Origin: Thermohalobaculum sp050043005
Lineage (GTDB): Bacteria; Pseudomonadota; Alphaproteobacteria; Rhodobacterales; Rhodobacteraceae
Length of the DNA: 64,000 nucleotides
NCBI GenBank assembly: GCA_050043005.1
Contig: JBHJIZ010000030.1
Span: 1 to 64,000, forward strand
Direction of reading: 5' to 3'
The notes beneath the pieces were generated by a model. That model saw only the letters and a program-made list of their open reading frames with translations. It did no database searches and was not told the origin of the DNA. Below are positions 8,688 to 18,200 of this stretch, one piece after another. Numbering within the stretch: the first letter of the stretch is position 1; every line of letters begins with the position of its first letter. The position numbers and the translations under genes are program-made.

Positions 8688-9287
8688 TTAGACGACCGCC
8701 ATCTTGTGTTGACCTCCCCAGGCATTGGTTAAATACGCGCCCAACTGGTTCGGCATGGTATGCGCCCCATCCAGATTGATGAAGCCAGGCGTCCCGGGCG
8801 GCATTGCGAGTTGCAGTGCGATCAGTACGGCCTCGACACAGGTGATCTTCTTGACGCCCTTATCGATCTTCACAATCTGCATGACCCGATCGAAGTTGTC
8901 CCAGGAGTCCGGCGTGCCGAACCGTGCACGGTACTTCTGCAGCCGATCGGCGGCTCCTTTCCCAAAGTAGCTGCTTCCGATCTGCAGACGAAGTGCCCGG
9001 TAGTAGCCGTAGGACGCTGTCTTCTCGATCGCATCCGCATAGAACTTGATCTTGGCTTTATACTCTTCCTGGTTCACGTGGTTGTACGAGTGCCACGGAA
9101 AGCGATAGATTTGCAGCCCGTCCGCGATGTGCCAGTACACGCCCGCCCGGTTCGTTCCCTTCAGCCAGGATTTGTGGAACCCATTCGTTTTGCCCTGGCC
9201 ATGAATGATCTGGTGCTGATCATAGACCAGCATTGCGTGCCCCGGCCAACTGGGATCAATGATTATATCGCCTGTATCCAGGTCCAT
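8688..9287 (-). CDS. Predicted circularly permuted papain-fold (NlpC/P60- or YiiX-like) amidase/peptidase
   Basis: A 199-residue protein without signal peptide. The ATG at 9285-9287 (MDLDTGDIIID) is chosen because AAGGA at 9296-9300 sits 8 bases upstream; an earlier ATG adds eight residues. The N-terminus has the pattern of permuted papain-like enzymes: GDIIID, then a histidine in a strand (GHAMLVYD), with the likely nucleophile cysteine near the C-terminus in KITCVEAVLIALQL, followed by a TMPNQLGAYL block like the tP-x-x-L turn of these families. In this order (His first, Cys last) it matches permuted members such as YiiX/LRAT. Substrate unknown: peptidoglycan peptides, lipids or proteins are possible. 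It is single, divergent from the ycaQ-like gene, and its codon use looks more AT-rich than its neighbours. Confidence 0.65.
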   Translation of the reverse strand: MDLDTGDIIIDPSWPGHAMLVYDQHQIIHGQGKTNGFHKSWLKGTNRAGVYWHIADGLQIYRFPWHSYNHVNQEEYKAKIKFYADAIEKTASYGYYRALRLQIGSSYFGKGAADRLQKYRARFGTPDSWDNFDRVMQIVKIDKGVKKITCVEAVLIALQLAMPPGTPGFINLDGAHTMPNQLGAYLTNAWGGQHKMAVV

Positions 9288-9516
9288 TTTTCTTTTCCTT
9301 TCAAAATGCAATGCAGGCGGTGCGCCTTGGAAACAGTTGGATCGTATCTTCTCTTAAGAACTCAAATTATATCTCATTATGGCATTTAAGTGACATGCGG
9401 TCCGCTTTCGCCGGAGGCTTGAGCGCCCGGCAACAAATAGCATCGTCATCGGCATTTCTGACTTGTGTTTTCAGGCTCTCAGGCGATGCTGCGTGCGAAC
9501 CGAGAGACCTTTCTTG

Positions 9517-10725
9517 ATGCCTCCCGTCACCCGTATCGACAACGCGACCGCCCGGCGGATCTTCTTGACCCGGCACGGGCTGGGGCGCTGGGACCTGCCA
9601 TCCGGCAATGCTGGGCTGCTTGAGTTGATCCACCGGCTGGGCTTCGTACAGGTGGACTCGATTGCCACGGTCGAGCGGGCGCACCATATGATTCTGTGGT
9701 CGCGGCGGCGCAGTTATCGGCCCTCTCAACTGAAAACGCTGCTCGAACGCGACCGGAGCCTGTTCGAGCACTGGACCCATGACGCCTCGGTCATCCCGAC
9801 CGAGTTTTACCGCTACTGGAAGCTGCGATTTCGCAGAGATCGCGAGAAATTGCTGGCCCGGTGGCGGAACTGGCGGCGCGAGGGGTTCGAAGAGCGCTTC
9901 GACACAGTGCTGGAGCGTATCCGAGACCATGGCGCCACTTTCTCGCGCGATACCAGGGACGAGGGGCACGAGGCTTCAGGCGAAATGTGGGATTGGCATC
10001 CGTCGAAAACCGCGATGGAGTTCCTCTGGCGCACCGGCGAGCTGGCGATCTGCCATCGGAAGAGCTTTCAGAAATGCTTCGATCTTGCGGAACGGGTGAT
10101 CCCGGAAGACCACCTCGCGCCGGATCCGGCCGACGAGGAGGTTATCGACTGGGCCTGCTCCTCGGCGCTCGACCGATTGGGCTTTGCGACACCCGGCGAG
10201 CTTGCTAAATTCTGGGACCTGATCTCTCCGGTCGAGGCAAAGGCCTGGTGCGCCGAGCGTATGGGCCAAGCGTTGGTCGAGGTCGAGATCCAAAACGCCG
10301 ACGGCACGTGGCGAAAACACGTCGCGCGCCCGGACCTGCCCGCCGAGATCGACACGACGCCCGACCTGCCCGGTCATGTCCGCGTCCTGAGCCCGTTCGA
10401 CCCGGCCCTGCGCGATCGGAACCGTGCTGAACGCCTGTTCGGTTTCCACTACCGCATCGAGATCTTTGTGCCCGAGGCCAAGCGCCAGTACGGCTACTAC
10501 GTCTTCCCGGTGCTCGAAGGCGACCGCTTGATTGGGCGGATGGATGCCAAACGGGATACCGCGAAGGGCGTACTCACTGTCTCCGCCTTCTGGCCAGAAC
10601 ACGGCGTGCGCATGGGCAAGGGCCGGGTCGCGAAGGTTGAAGTCGAACTCGACCGGTTGGCGAAGTTTGTGGGATGCGAAAAGGTCGAGATCTTGCCGGA
10701 CTGGATGGGTGGCTCGTCGTTATGA
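9517..10725 (+). CDS. YcaQ/AlkX-type winged-helix DNA glycosylase (HTH_42 family)
   Basis: A member of the HTH_42 (PF06224) family. E. coli YcaQ of this family unhooks DNA interstrand crosslinks and removes alkylated bases. Start taken at ATG 9517-9519 (MPPVTRIDNATARRIFL), 402 residues, close to E. coli YcaQ. The catalytic QxD signature is visible as Gln45-Val46-Asp47 (GFVQVDSIATVERAHH). The middle shows the winged-helix array and the C-terminus the beta-rich domain (KVEIELDRLAKF-like strand). It is transcribed away from the permuted papain-like gene across an AT-rich 229-base spacer. A role in crosslink or alkylation repair is inferred from the family. Confidence 0.88.
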   Translation: MPPVTRIDNATARRIFLTRHGLGRWDLPSGNAGLLELIHRLGFVQVDSIATVERAHHMILWSRRRSYRPSQLKTLLERDRSLFEHWTHDASVIPTEFYRYWKLRFRRDREKLLARWRNWRREGFEERFDTVLERIRDHGATFSRDTRDEGHEASGEMWDWHPSKTAMEFLWRTGELAICHRKSFQKCFDLAERVIPEDHLAPDPADEEVIDWACSSALDRLGFATPGELAKFWDLISPVEAKAWCAERMGQALVEVEIQNADGTWRKHVARPDLPAEIDTTPDLPGHVRVLSPFDPALRDRNRAERLFGFHYRIEIFVPEAKRQYGYYVFPVLEGDRLIGRMDAKRDTAKGVLTVSAFWPEHGVRMGKGRVAKVEVELDRLAKFVGCEKVEILPDWMGGSSL

Positions 10726-11003
10726 CCAGCTGCCCGGCGCTTCTGTTCGGCGGCGCCAGGCCTGACGCTGCACTCACCTATGGATATCGGTCGGCGCGGC
10801 GGGCCAACCCGTTTCGGGAACGCGAGAAACACAGGCTAAGATTTGTCTCGCCTGGGAGAGAAAGCCGCCAACTCCTTGACGCACATCTAAACGGATTGCT
10901 TTCGGAAAGCGCATCCCGTTATCAGGATAGATGGTTGTTCATCCGACGCAGGATCTTGAACTGCGTTAGCGCCAGATAGCGCCTTAGATCAGCCTTATCA
11001 GCG

Positions 11004-11612
11004 TCAAACCAAACCTGCCGATTTCGCGAATGGGTCCCAATCGGCGTCGCTGTGCCAGGTGTATTCGCTGCCTTCCGCCATCTCCTCGGCCCTTTCCCTG
11101 CCAAACAGATCCGCGGCAACGGCGAGCGCCATGTCCATTCCGGCAGATACCCCAGACGACGTGAAGAACTTGCCGTCCTCGACCCATCTTGCCTGCTTCA
11201 CCCACGTCACATTCGGGGCGAGGTGAACAGTGTCGGTGAAGTCGAGCTTGTTTGTCGTCGCACGCCGCCCATCCAGAACGCCCGTCATGCCCAGAAGCAC
11301 GGTCCCTGTGCAAACGGCCATCACGCGTTCGGCGTTGGCCGACGTATCGCGGATCCACTGCATCAGGTTGTCATCCTTGGCGGCTTCCAAGGCTGAGTCC
11401 CCGCCAGGAATGAAGAGAAGATCGTAGTCGGTCTTGTCCGATAGAACCTTGTCGACGAATAGTCGCTGACCATGTCGGCTTTTGACCGGGTCCGGCCCCT
11501 GAGCGACCGTGATGACCTCGATCTCGTCGTAGAACCCGCCGAGCATCTCGATCGGGCCAAAGAAATCCAATGTCTGAAAGCCCGGAAAGACGCGCGCGGC
11601 CATTGTTCTCAT
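11004..11612 (-). CDS. DJ-1/PfpI family protein, isonitrile hydratase-like
   Basis: A class I glutamine amidotransferase-like protein of 202 residues. The nucleophile elbow is AVCTGTVLLG with Cys101, and a conserved acidic pair sits in TLDFFGPIEML (Asp16, Glu22). This arrangement (FPGxxxLDxxGPxE, then VCTG) is like Pseudomonas isonitrile hydratase InhA and related ThiJ/PfpI enzymes, which act on isocyanides or small electrophiles. Start ATG 11610-11612; a second ATG lies three codons in. It ends 278 bases from the ycaQ-like gene in a convergent arrangement and begins 55 bases after the glyA stop, separated by a stem-loop. Function beyond the family is not determined. Confidence 0.85.
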   Translation of the reverse strand: MRTMAARVFPGFQTLDFFGPIEMLGGFYDEIEVITVAQGPDPVKSRHGQRLFVDKVLSDKTDYDLLFIPGGDSALEAAKDDNLMQWIRDTSANAERVMAVCTGTVLLGMTGVLDGRRATTNKLDFTDTVHLAPNVTWVKQARWVEDGKFFTSSGVSAGMDMALAVAADLFGRERAEEMAEGSEYTWHSDADWDPFAKSAGLV

Positions 11613-11637
11613 AATGACAACCTTTGCCGCGCGATGA

Positions 11638-11659
11638 AGGGTGGGGCGCGCGCCACCCT
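11638..11659 (-). terminator. Stem-loop downstream of glyA
   Basis: A perfect 7-base inverted repeat (AGGGTGG at 11638-11644, CCACCCT at 11653-11659) enclosing GGCGCGCG lies 8 bases past the glyA stop. No U-tract follows, so it may be a weak terminator or an mRNA 3' stabiliser. Confidence 0.45.
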
Positions 11660-11667
11660 GACCGTGT

Positions 11668-12963
11668 TCAGATCGATGGGTAGATCGGGAAGCGGTCGCA
11701 GAGTGTTTTGACCTTGGCTTTTACCGTGGCCTCGACAGCGGCATTACCGTCCTCGCCATTGTTGGCGAGACCATCCAAAACCTCGGTTATCAGTTCACCA
11801 ACCAGCTTGAACTCTTCGGTTCCGAAGCCGCGTGTCGTACCTGCGGGCGAACCCAGGCGGATGCCCGAGGTGACCATGGCTTTCTCCGGGTCGTTCGGAA
11901 TGCCGTTCTTGTTGCAGGTGATGTGCGCACGGCCAAGCGCTGCTTCAGCCGCTTTGCCGGTCACGCCCTTGGGGCGCAGGTCGACCAGAACGACATGCGT
12001 GTCAGTGCCGCCGGTGATGCAGGCCAAGCCGCCCGCGATCAGCGCCGCCGCAAGCGACTGCGCGTTGTCGATGACCTGCTGCGAGTAGGCGCGGAACTCC
12101 GGTTGCAGCGCTTCGCCGAAGGCGACGGCCTTGGCGGCGATCACGTGCATCAGCGGACCACCCTGCAGTGCGGGGAACACGGCAGAATTGAACTTCTTGG
12201 CGAGTGCCTCGTCGTTTGTCAGGATCATGCCGCCGCGCGGTCCACGCAACGTCTTGTGCGTCGTCGTCGTCGCAACGTCACACAAGTCGAGCGGGTTGGG
12301 ATGCACACCACCGGCGACCAGACCGGCGAAGTGCGCCATGTCGACGTGGAACCATGCGCCAACACTATCGGCAACCTCGCGAAACTTCGAGAAGTCGATC
12401 TGGCGCGGAATGGCCGAGCCGCCTGCAATGATCAGCTTAGGCTTGTGCTCTTCGGCCAGGCGAGCGACCTGATCATAGTCGATCAAGTTTGTGTCCTCGG
12501 TGACACTGTACTGCACGGCATTGAACCACTTGCCCGATTGATTGACCTTGGCGCCGTGCGTCAGGTGCCCGCCCGAGGCGAGGTCCATGCCCATGATCGT
12601 ATCGCCAGGCTGCAGAAGTGCCTGGTTCACTGCCTGGTTTGCCTGAGCACCCGAGTGCGGCTGGACGTTGGCGAACTTGCAGTTGAACAGCTGGCAGGCG
12701 CGCTCGATCGCCAGCGCCTCGGCCACGTCGACATGCTGGCACCCGCCATAGTACCGCCGACCGGGGTATCCCTCGGCGTACTTGTTGGTCATCACCGAGC
12801 CTTGGGCTTCCATCACGGCACGGCTGACGATGTTCTCGGATGCGATTAGCTCGATCTCGTCCTGCTGACGAACCAACTCGTCGGTGATCGACGCGAACAG
12901 CGCCGGATCCCGGTCTGCGAGCGCCTGCGAAAAAAAGCCCTGATCGCGCGTTGCTGCGTCCAT
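11668..12963 (-). CDS. glyA: Serine hydroxymethyltransferase
   Basis: PLP enzyme that interconverts serine and glycine with transfer of the one-carbon unit to tetrahydrofolate. Start ATG 12961-12963 (MDAATRDQGFF) is chosen because GGAGG lies 8 bases upstream; a GTG five codons earlier is open too. The 431 residues carry the PLP-lysine loop TTTTHKTLRGPRGG, the substrate region EGYPGRRYYGGCQ, and HVDMAHFAGL with the PLP-stacking residues. It is divergent from nadK across a 226-base spacer with no recognised riboswitch. A 7-base stem-loop follows the stop. Confidence 0.97.
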   Translation of the reverse strand: MDAATRDQGFFSQALADRDPALFASITDELVRQQDEIELIASENIVSRAVMEAQGSVMTNKYAEGYPGRRYYGGCQHVDVAEALAIERACQLFNCKFANVQPHSGAQANQAVNQALLQPGDTIMGMDLASGGHLTHGAKVNQSGKWFNAVQYSVTEDTNLIDYDQVARLAEEHKPKLIIAGGSAIPRQIDFSKFREVADSVGAWFHVDMAHFAGLVAGGVHPNPLDLCDVATTTTHKTLRGPRGGMILTNDEALAKKFNSAVFPALQGGPLMHVIAAKAVAFGEALQPEFRAYSQQVIDNAQSLAAALIAGGLACITGGTDTHVVLVDLRPKGVTGKAAEAALGRAHITCNKNGIPNDPEKAMVTSGIRLGSPAGTTRGFGTEEFKLVGELITEVLDGLANNGEDGNAAVEATVKAKVKTLCDRFPIYPSI

Positions 12964-13189
12964 GGCGCGGTCCTCCACATTGCGTTTGTTTGTATCTGTC
13001 CCGCCTAGGGAAGTGTCGCAAAGCCGTCAAATGGCAAATAGATCGCATTCGACGCGACAGAATGCCCGGTGCGGACCAACTACAGATCGCAACCTATCAC
13101 AGATTTGTCCCGCGTGGCACCGATGGACGGCCCCGCACAGTCGCTGTATGGTCGCAAAAACGACGAAAGACTCCGCCGGGGACCCCAAC

Positions 13190-13951
13190 ATGCAGAAGAT
13201 CAGCTTCCTGGGCAGCCGGGCGCCCGAGGCGCGGGCGTCTATGAACGTACTGCGTGACCGCTTTGGACACGTCTCTCCCGAAGATGCAGATGTCATTGTC
13301 GCACTGGGCGGCGACGGTTTCATGCTTCAAACACTGCACGCTTTTATGGATCTGTCGACTCCGGTCTACGGCATGAACCGTGGCTCCGTCGGTTTCCTGA
13401 TGAACGACTACGCGGAAGAGGACCTGCCGGAACGCCTGTCTGACGCGCGGGTCGCCACCATCAACCCGTTGCGCATGATCGCGACAGACGCGATGGAACG
13501 GCGCCATACCGGGTTGGCCATCAACGAAGTTGCGCTGTTCCGACAAACCCATCAGGCTGGAAAGATCAGCATTGCCATCGACGGCGAGGTCCTTATGGAC
13601 GAGTTGATCTGCGACGGGATCATGGCCGCAACGCCCGCCGGATCGACCGCCTATAACCTGTCGGCAAACGGTCCGATCCTGCCGATCCGGTCGAAGCTGC
13701 TCGCGCTGACACCAATTTCCGCTTTCCGTCCGCGGCGTTGGCGCGGAGCATTGCTACCTTGGGAGACGCATCTGGAATTTACCGTCCGCGAACAGCACAA
13801 GCGCCCGATTTCTGCGACAGCAGATCATCTCGAGGTGCGTGACGTGACCAAGGTCCAGGTCGAGGCCGCATCAGAGATCATTTTGCGTTTGCTCTACAAT
13901 CCCGGGCACGGGCTGGAGGAACGTCTTCTGCGCGAGCAGTTCACCGTCTGA
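13190..13951 (+). CDS. nadK: NAD kinase
   Basis: Phosphorylates NAD to NADP. Start taken at ATG 13190-13192 (MQKISFLGSRAPEA) preceded by GGGGA; the frame is open further upstream but without family sequence. The signature GGDG is at residues 40-43 (IVALGGDGFMLQTLH), followed by MNRGSVGFLMN and TPAGSTAYNLSANGPI, all typical of the PpnK family. 253 residues is the usual length for the alphaproteobacterial enzyme. It is transcribed alone, divergent from glyA and followed after 170 bases by the RND efflux pair on the same strand. Confidence 0.94.
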   Translation: MQKISFLGSRAPEARASMNVLRDRFGHVSPEDADVIVALGGDGFMLQTLHAFMDLSTPVYGMNRGSVGFLMNDYAEEDLPERLSDARVATINPLRMIATDAMERRHTGLAINEVALFRQTHQAGKISIAIDGEVLMDELICDGIMAATPAGSTAYNLSANGPILPIRSKLLALTPISAFRPRRWRGALLPWETHLEFTVREQHKRPISATADHLEVRDVTKVQVEAASEIILRLLYNPGHGLEERLLREQFTV

Positions 13952-14011
13952 GCACCATGTGTTCTCCCCCGCGCAAAGCAGGTTTGCAGTGATTGACGTC
14001 AGGTTTACTTG

Positions 14012-14060
14012 ACGCCCCCTCTTTTCCGGCAAGTGGAAATTGGCTATTTAAGAGGGGCGT
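14012..14060 (+). repeat. Inverted repeat between nadK and the RND operon
   Basis: Arms ACGCCCCCTCTT (14012-14023) and AAGAGGGGCGT (14050-14060) pair over 11 bases with one bulged C, around a 26-base loop. It sits 60 bases after the nadK stop and about 60 bases before the membrane-fusion gene. It could be a nadK terminator without U-tract, or an operator for the efflux genes. No regulator gene is adjacent. Confidence 0.4.
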
Positions 14061-14121
14061 GAGCGCCAGATTTGGGGCGCGACTGCGTTGAGATGCACAA
14101 GCATCGCCCGGAAGGATCATC

Positions 14122-15264
14122 ATGCGCGTGACGTCACTGTTGTTGGCTCTGCTGATTGCGGGAGGGCTGTTTTACTGGTTTCACGCCCGCCATCAGACGG
14201 GCGACATTGCGGCTGCGGCAGCGACATCCGATCCGACCAGCACTGTGGCCGAGGATGCAACTGGTCAGCTTCAATCGTCTCAGAACATCCTCGCGCCCGC
14301 TAACCCTGCGGCGGACGCGATCCCTGTGCTGGTCCTCGACAGCCAAGCCAGACCAACCGAGAGCACGCTTGTCGTTCGCGGCCGTACCGAGGCAGTGCGA
14401 AACGTTCAGGTCTCGGCACAGACATCCGGAAGCGTGATCTCACAACCTCTGCGCCGCGGTTCGCGCGTGGCAGCGGGTCAGGTGCTCTGCCAGCTTGATC
14501 CAGGCATTCGAGCTGCCGAACTTGCCGAGGCTGAAGCCTCCCTTCACGAGGCGCAGGCCGAGGCCGAAGCCTCGACCCGGCTGAGCCAGAAGGGTTTCGC
14601 GGCAGAGATGACCCTGAAGACCCGGCAGGCCCGGTTGGAAGCGGCACAGGCGCGGCTCGACAGGGTTCGTTGGGACATCGCACAACTCGATGTTGTGGCG
14701 CCTTTCGATGGGATTCTAGAGACGGACTCTGCCGAGATCGGCAGCTATCTGACACCGGGCGTGATGTGCGCGAACGTGATCGACCTAAGCCGGGTCAAGG
14801 TGTCGGGCTTTGTCGCAGAACAGGAGATCGACCAGTTGCACGTTGGTCAAACCGCCACCGCGCGACTGATCAACGGGTACGAGACGCAGGGCGAAATCTC
14901 GTTTCTGTCGCGAATGGCGGATGAGCAGACCCGGACATATGCCGTCGAAGTGACGCTCGATAACGCTGATGGCCGCATCCGGGACGGGATGACTGCGGAA
15001 CTGCAGGTGACGCTGCCCGAACAGACCGGGCACCTGATCCCACAATCGGCGCTGACGCTGGACGATGCTGGCCGTCTTGGCGTCCGGTTGGATCAGGATG
15101 GGATCGCCCGGTTCCAACCGGTCAGGATACTGTCCGAGGTTCCGGGCCGCGTCTGGGTTGCAGGTCCGCCTGAGACCGCACGGATCGTGATCGTCGGTCA
15201 GGAATTCGTGCGTGATGGTCGGCGCGTCGCCGGCACCAGCGTGGACCCGAGCCAGTTGCAATGA
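14122..15264 (+). CDS. RND efflux periplasmic adaptor (membrane fusion protein)
   Basis: The HlyD/AcrA-like adaptor that joins an RND pump to an outer-membrane channel. 380 residues: an N-terminal hydrophobic segment (LLLALLIAGGLFYWF, residues 5-19) anchors it, with no lipobox. A lipoyl/barrel-sandwich half (VQVSAQTSGSVISQ, about residues 100-115) leads into an alanine- and glutamate-rich coiled-coil hairpin (about 135-190), then the second lipoyl half (VVAPFDGILETDSAEIGSYL) and beta-barrel. ATG 14122 follows GGAAGGATC. Its TGA overlaps the ATG of the RND permease (15261-15264). No TolC-like gene is adjacent, so an outer-membrane channel must be supplied from elsewhere. Confidence 0.92.
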   Translation: MRVTSLLLALLIAGGLFYWFHARHQTGDIAAAAATSDPTSTVAEDATGQLQSSQNILAPANPAADAIPVLVLDSQARPTESTLVVRGRTEAVRNVQVSAQTSGSVISQPLRRGSRVAAGQVLCQLDPGIRAAELAEAEASLHEAQAEAEASTRLSQKGFAAEMTLKTRQARLEAAQARLDRVRWDIAQLDVVAPFDGILETDSAEIGSYLTPGVMCANVIDLSRVKVSGFVAEQEIDQLHVGQTATARLINGYETQGEISFLSRMADEQTRTYAVEVTLDNADGRIRDGMTAELQVTLPEQTGHLIPQSALTLDDAGRLGVRLDQDGIARFQPVRILSEVPGRVWVAGPPETARIVIVGQEFVRDGRRVAGTSVDPSQLQ

Positions 15265-18200
15265 CCGGTCTCGTAAACTGGTGCACCGAGCGTGCCCGCA
15301 TGGTGCTGGGCTTCGTCGTAATCTCGATCTCGGCGGGTCTGTTCAGCTATTACTCCCTGCCACGCGAAGGTGCCCCGAACATCGACGTGCCGGTGCTCTA
15401 CGTTTCCGTGCCGTTGCCGGGCGTCTCCGCCGCCGATAGCGAACGCCTGTTGGTCAAACCGCTCGAGACGCGGCTGCAGGGCATAGACAGTCTCAAGAAA
15501 ATGACCGGGATCGCTTCGCTGGGTCATGCGGGGGTCCTGCTCGAGTTCGAACAGGACTGGGACAAGCAACCTGTCATGCTTGACGTGCGAGACGAGGTGG
15601 ATCGCGCCAAAGCGGAGTTCCCTGACTCTGCGGAAGAGCCGACGATCAACGAGGTCAACCTCTCGGAGTTCCCGATCCTTGTCGTGTCCTTGTCGGGCGA
15701 GGTGCCAGAGCGGACGCTGCTGCGGCTGGCAAAGGATCTGCAACGCGATCTGGAAGCCGATGACAGGGTGCTGGAAGCGGAGTTGCCCGGGCATCGCGAC
15801 GAGTTGCTCGAGATCCTGATCGATCCCCTGAAGATGGAGAGTTACAACGTCACCGCCGCCGAACTGCTCGCGGTGATTGAACGGAACAACCAACTCGTCG
15901 CCGCAGGCTCGATCGAGAGCGAAACTGCCGCATTCTCGGTCAGCGTCCCGGGCGCGTTTGAAACGGCGGCCGAGGTCTGTGCCCTGCCGGTCAAGGTCAA
16001 TGGTGATCGCGTGGTGCGCCTCTGCGATGTTGCCGAGGGTCGCAGGACGTTCGCAGATGCCGATGGCACCGCGCGCTATAACGGAGAGACATCGATATCT
16101 CTGCAAGTCTCGAAGCGGCTGGGCGAGAACATCATCGCGACGGTCGAAGGCGCGCGCGGGATTGTCGACAATGCAGTTGCGAAGTGGCCGGCGCCGTTGC
16201 AGCAGGCGGTGAATGTCGAATTGTCGATGGACGAGTCCATTCCCGTCAACTCGATGGTCGAGCAGCTCGAAAGTGCTGTGTTCACTGCGATCATTCTGGT
16301 GATGATCGTCGTGCTGGCGACGCTCGGGTTCCGGTCGGCAATCCTTGTCGGGATCGCGATCCCCTCCTCGTTCCTGCTGTCGTTCGCACTGATGAACGTC
16401 GTCGGCCTGCCGATCAACAATATGGTCATGTTCGGACTGATCCTGGCGGTGGGTATGCTGGTTGATGGTGCAATCGTCGTCGTCGAGTACGCGGACAAGG
16501 AGATCTCGGCTGGACAGGGTCCGATGCGCGCCTACACGGCGGCGGCAAAGCGGATGTTCTGGCCGATCGTTGCGTCGACGGCGACCACATTGTGCGCCTT
16601 TGTGCCGATGCTGTTCTGGCCCGGCGTGGCCGGTCAGTTCATGTCGCTTTTGCCGACAACGCTGATTTTCGTGCTGTCGGCCTCGCTGATCGTCGCACTG
16701 ATTTTCCTGCCCGTCCTGGGCGGCCTGTCCGGACGCATTGCGCGCGCGTTTGAACGCCTTTTGCCTAAGCGCCGCCGCCCGACCCGCCGCGACCCATCAC
16801 GTCGTACGCTGTTCGGTCGGATCGTCGCTTTGATTGTGATGAACCCGGTTGGCCCCTTCGTGGCAATCGGTGCTGCCGTCGGTTTCATGATCGTGAGTAT
16901 TGCCGCGTTCTCCGAGAATGGCAGGGGCACGGAGTTCTTCGTCGAAACCGATGCCGAACGTGCGCTTGTTTATGTGCGTGCACGGGGAAACCTAGGGCTG
17001 ACCGAGGCCGACAAACTCGTGCGGATCGTCGAGGATCGTGTCCGCGCCGTCGACGGCATCCAATCGGTCTTTGCGTTTTCAGGCGTTGGCGGCTTGCAGG
17101 GCGCACCTGGCCAGCAGGGTCCGCAGGATACCATTGGGCAGATCCAGATCGAGCTTGTCTCGTGGCGCGAGCGTGGACCCGGCAAGGATATTCTCACTGA
17201 AATTCGAAACCGCACGAACGATCTGCCGGGCATCTATGTCGAGGTTAGCGAACAGAAAGATGGTCCAGCTCAGGGCAAACCGGTCCAGCTCGAGCTTCGG
17301 TCCAATGACTGGGAGGCCTTGCAGGCAGCTGCGGCCACTGCGCGCGCGAAGATGGACGCAACGCCCGGCCTGATCAACATCGACGACACGCGCCCCCTGC
17401 CCGGCATCGATTGGGAAATCACGGTTGACCGGGCGACCGCCGGGCGGTTCGGCGCGGATGTCGCGACAGTCGGCCCACTGGTCCAGTTGGTCACGCGTGG
17501 AGCGCTTCTGGGCACCTATCGGCCAGAAGACAGCGACGATGAACTCGACATCCGCATGAGGTTCCCGGAAGGCGACCGTCTGCTTTCGACGCTGGATCAG
17601 CTCAAGGTTCCGACGAACCAGGGTCAGGTCCCTCTGTCGAACTTCATCCAGCGAGCACCCGTGCAGCAACTGGCCGAGATCAACCGCCGCGACACGGAGC
17701 GGTTTTTCCTCGTCCGGGCCGCCGTCGACGAAAACGTCGATGGCGTCACCGACGTCGGGATGATCGAACAACTCGAGGACTGGATCGCCGAGGAAACGCC
17801 CTTCCCGCCGACTGTCTCGGCGGAGTTCACCGGAGACCGGCAGGAACAGGCCGAGACGATGGACTTCCTGGTTGTGGCCTTCTCGGCCGCTCTGGGGCTG
17901 ATGTTCGTGATCCTGCTCGCGCAGTTCAATTCACTCTATAACTCGGTTCTCGTGCTCAGCGCCGTCGTTATGTCAGTGGCGGGCGTCCTGATCGGTATGC
18001 TGGTCATGGACCAAAAGTTTTCGATCATCATGACCGGAACGGGCGTCGTCGCACTCGCCGGGATCGTCGTGAACAACAACATCGTGCTGATCGACACCTT
18101 TCAGGCACTGCTCAAGCAAATGCGCCCTCTGGATGCGATCGTCCGAACGGCGGAAGAGCGGATCCGCCCAGTGCTTTTGACGACAATCACGACGATGGCA

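Noticed and set aside
12964..13189. Glycine riboswitch upstream of glyA
   Set aside because: The spacer is short and divergent, and no tandem aptamer-like conserved core was recognised.
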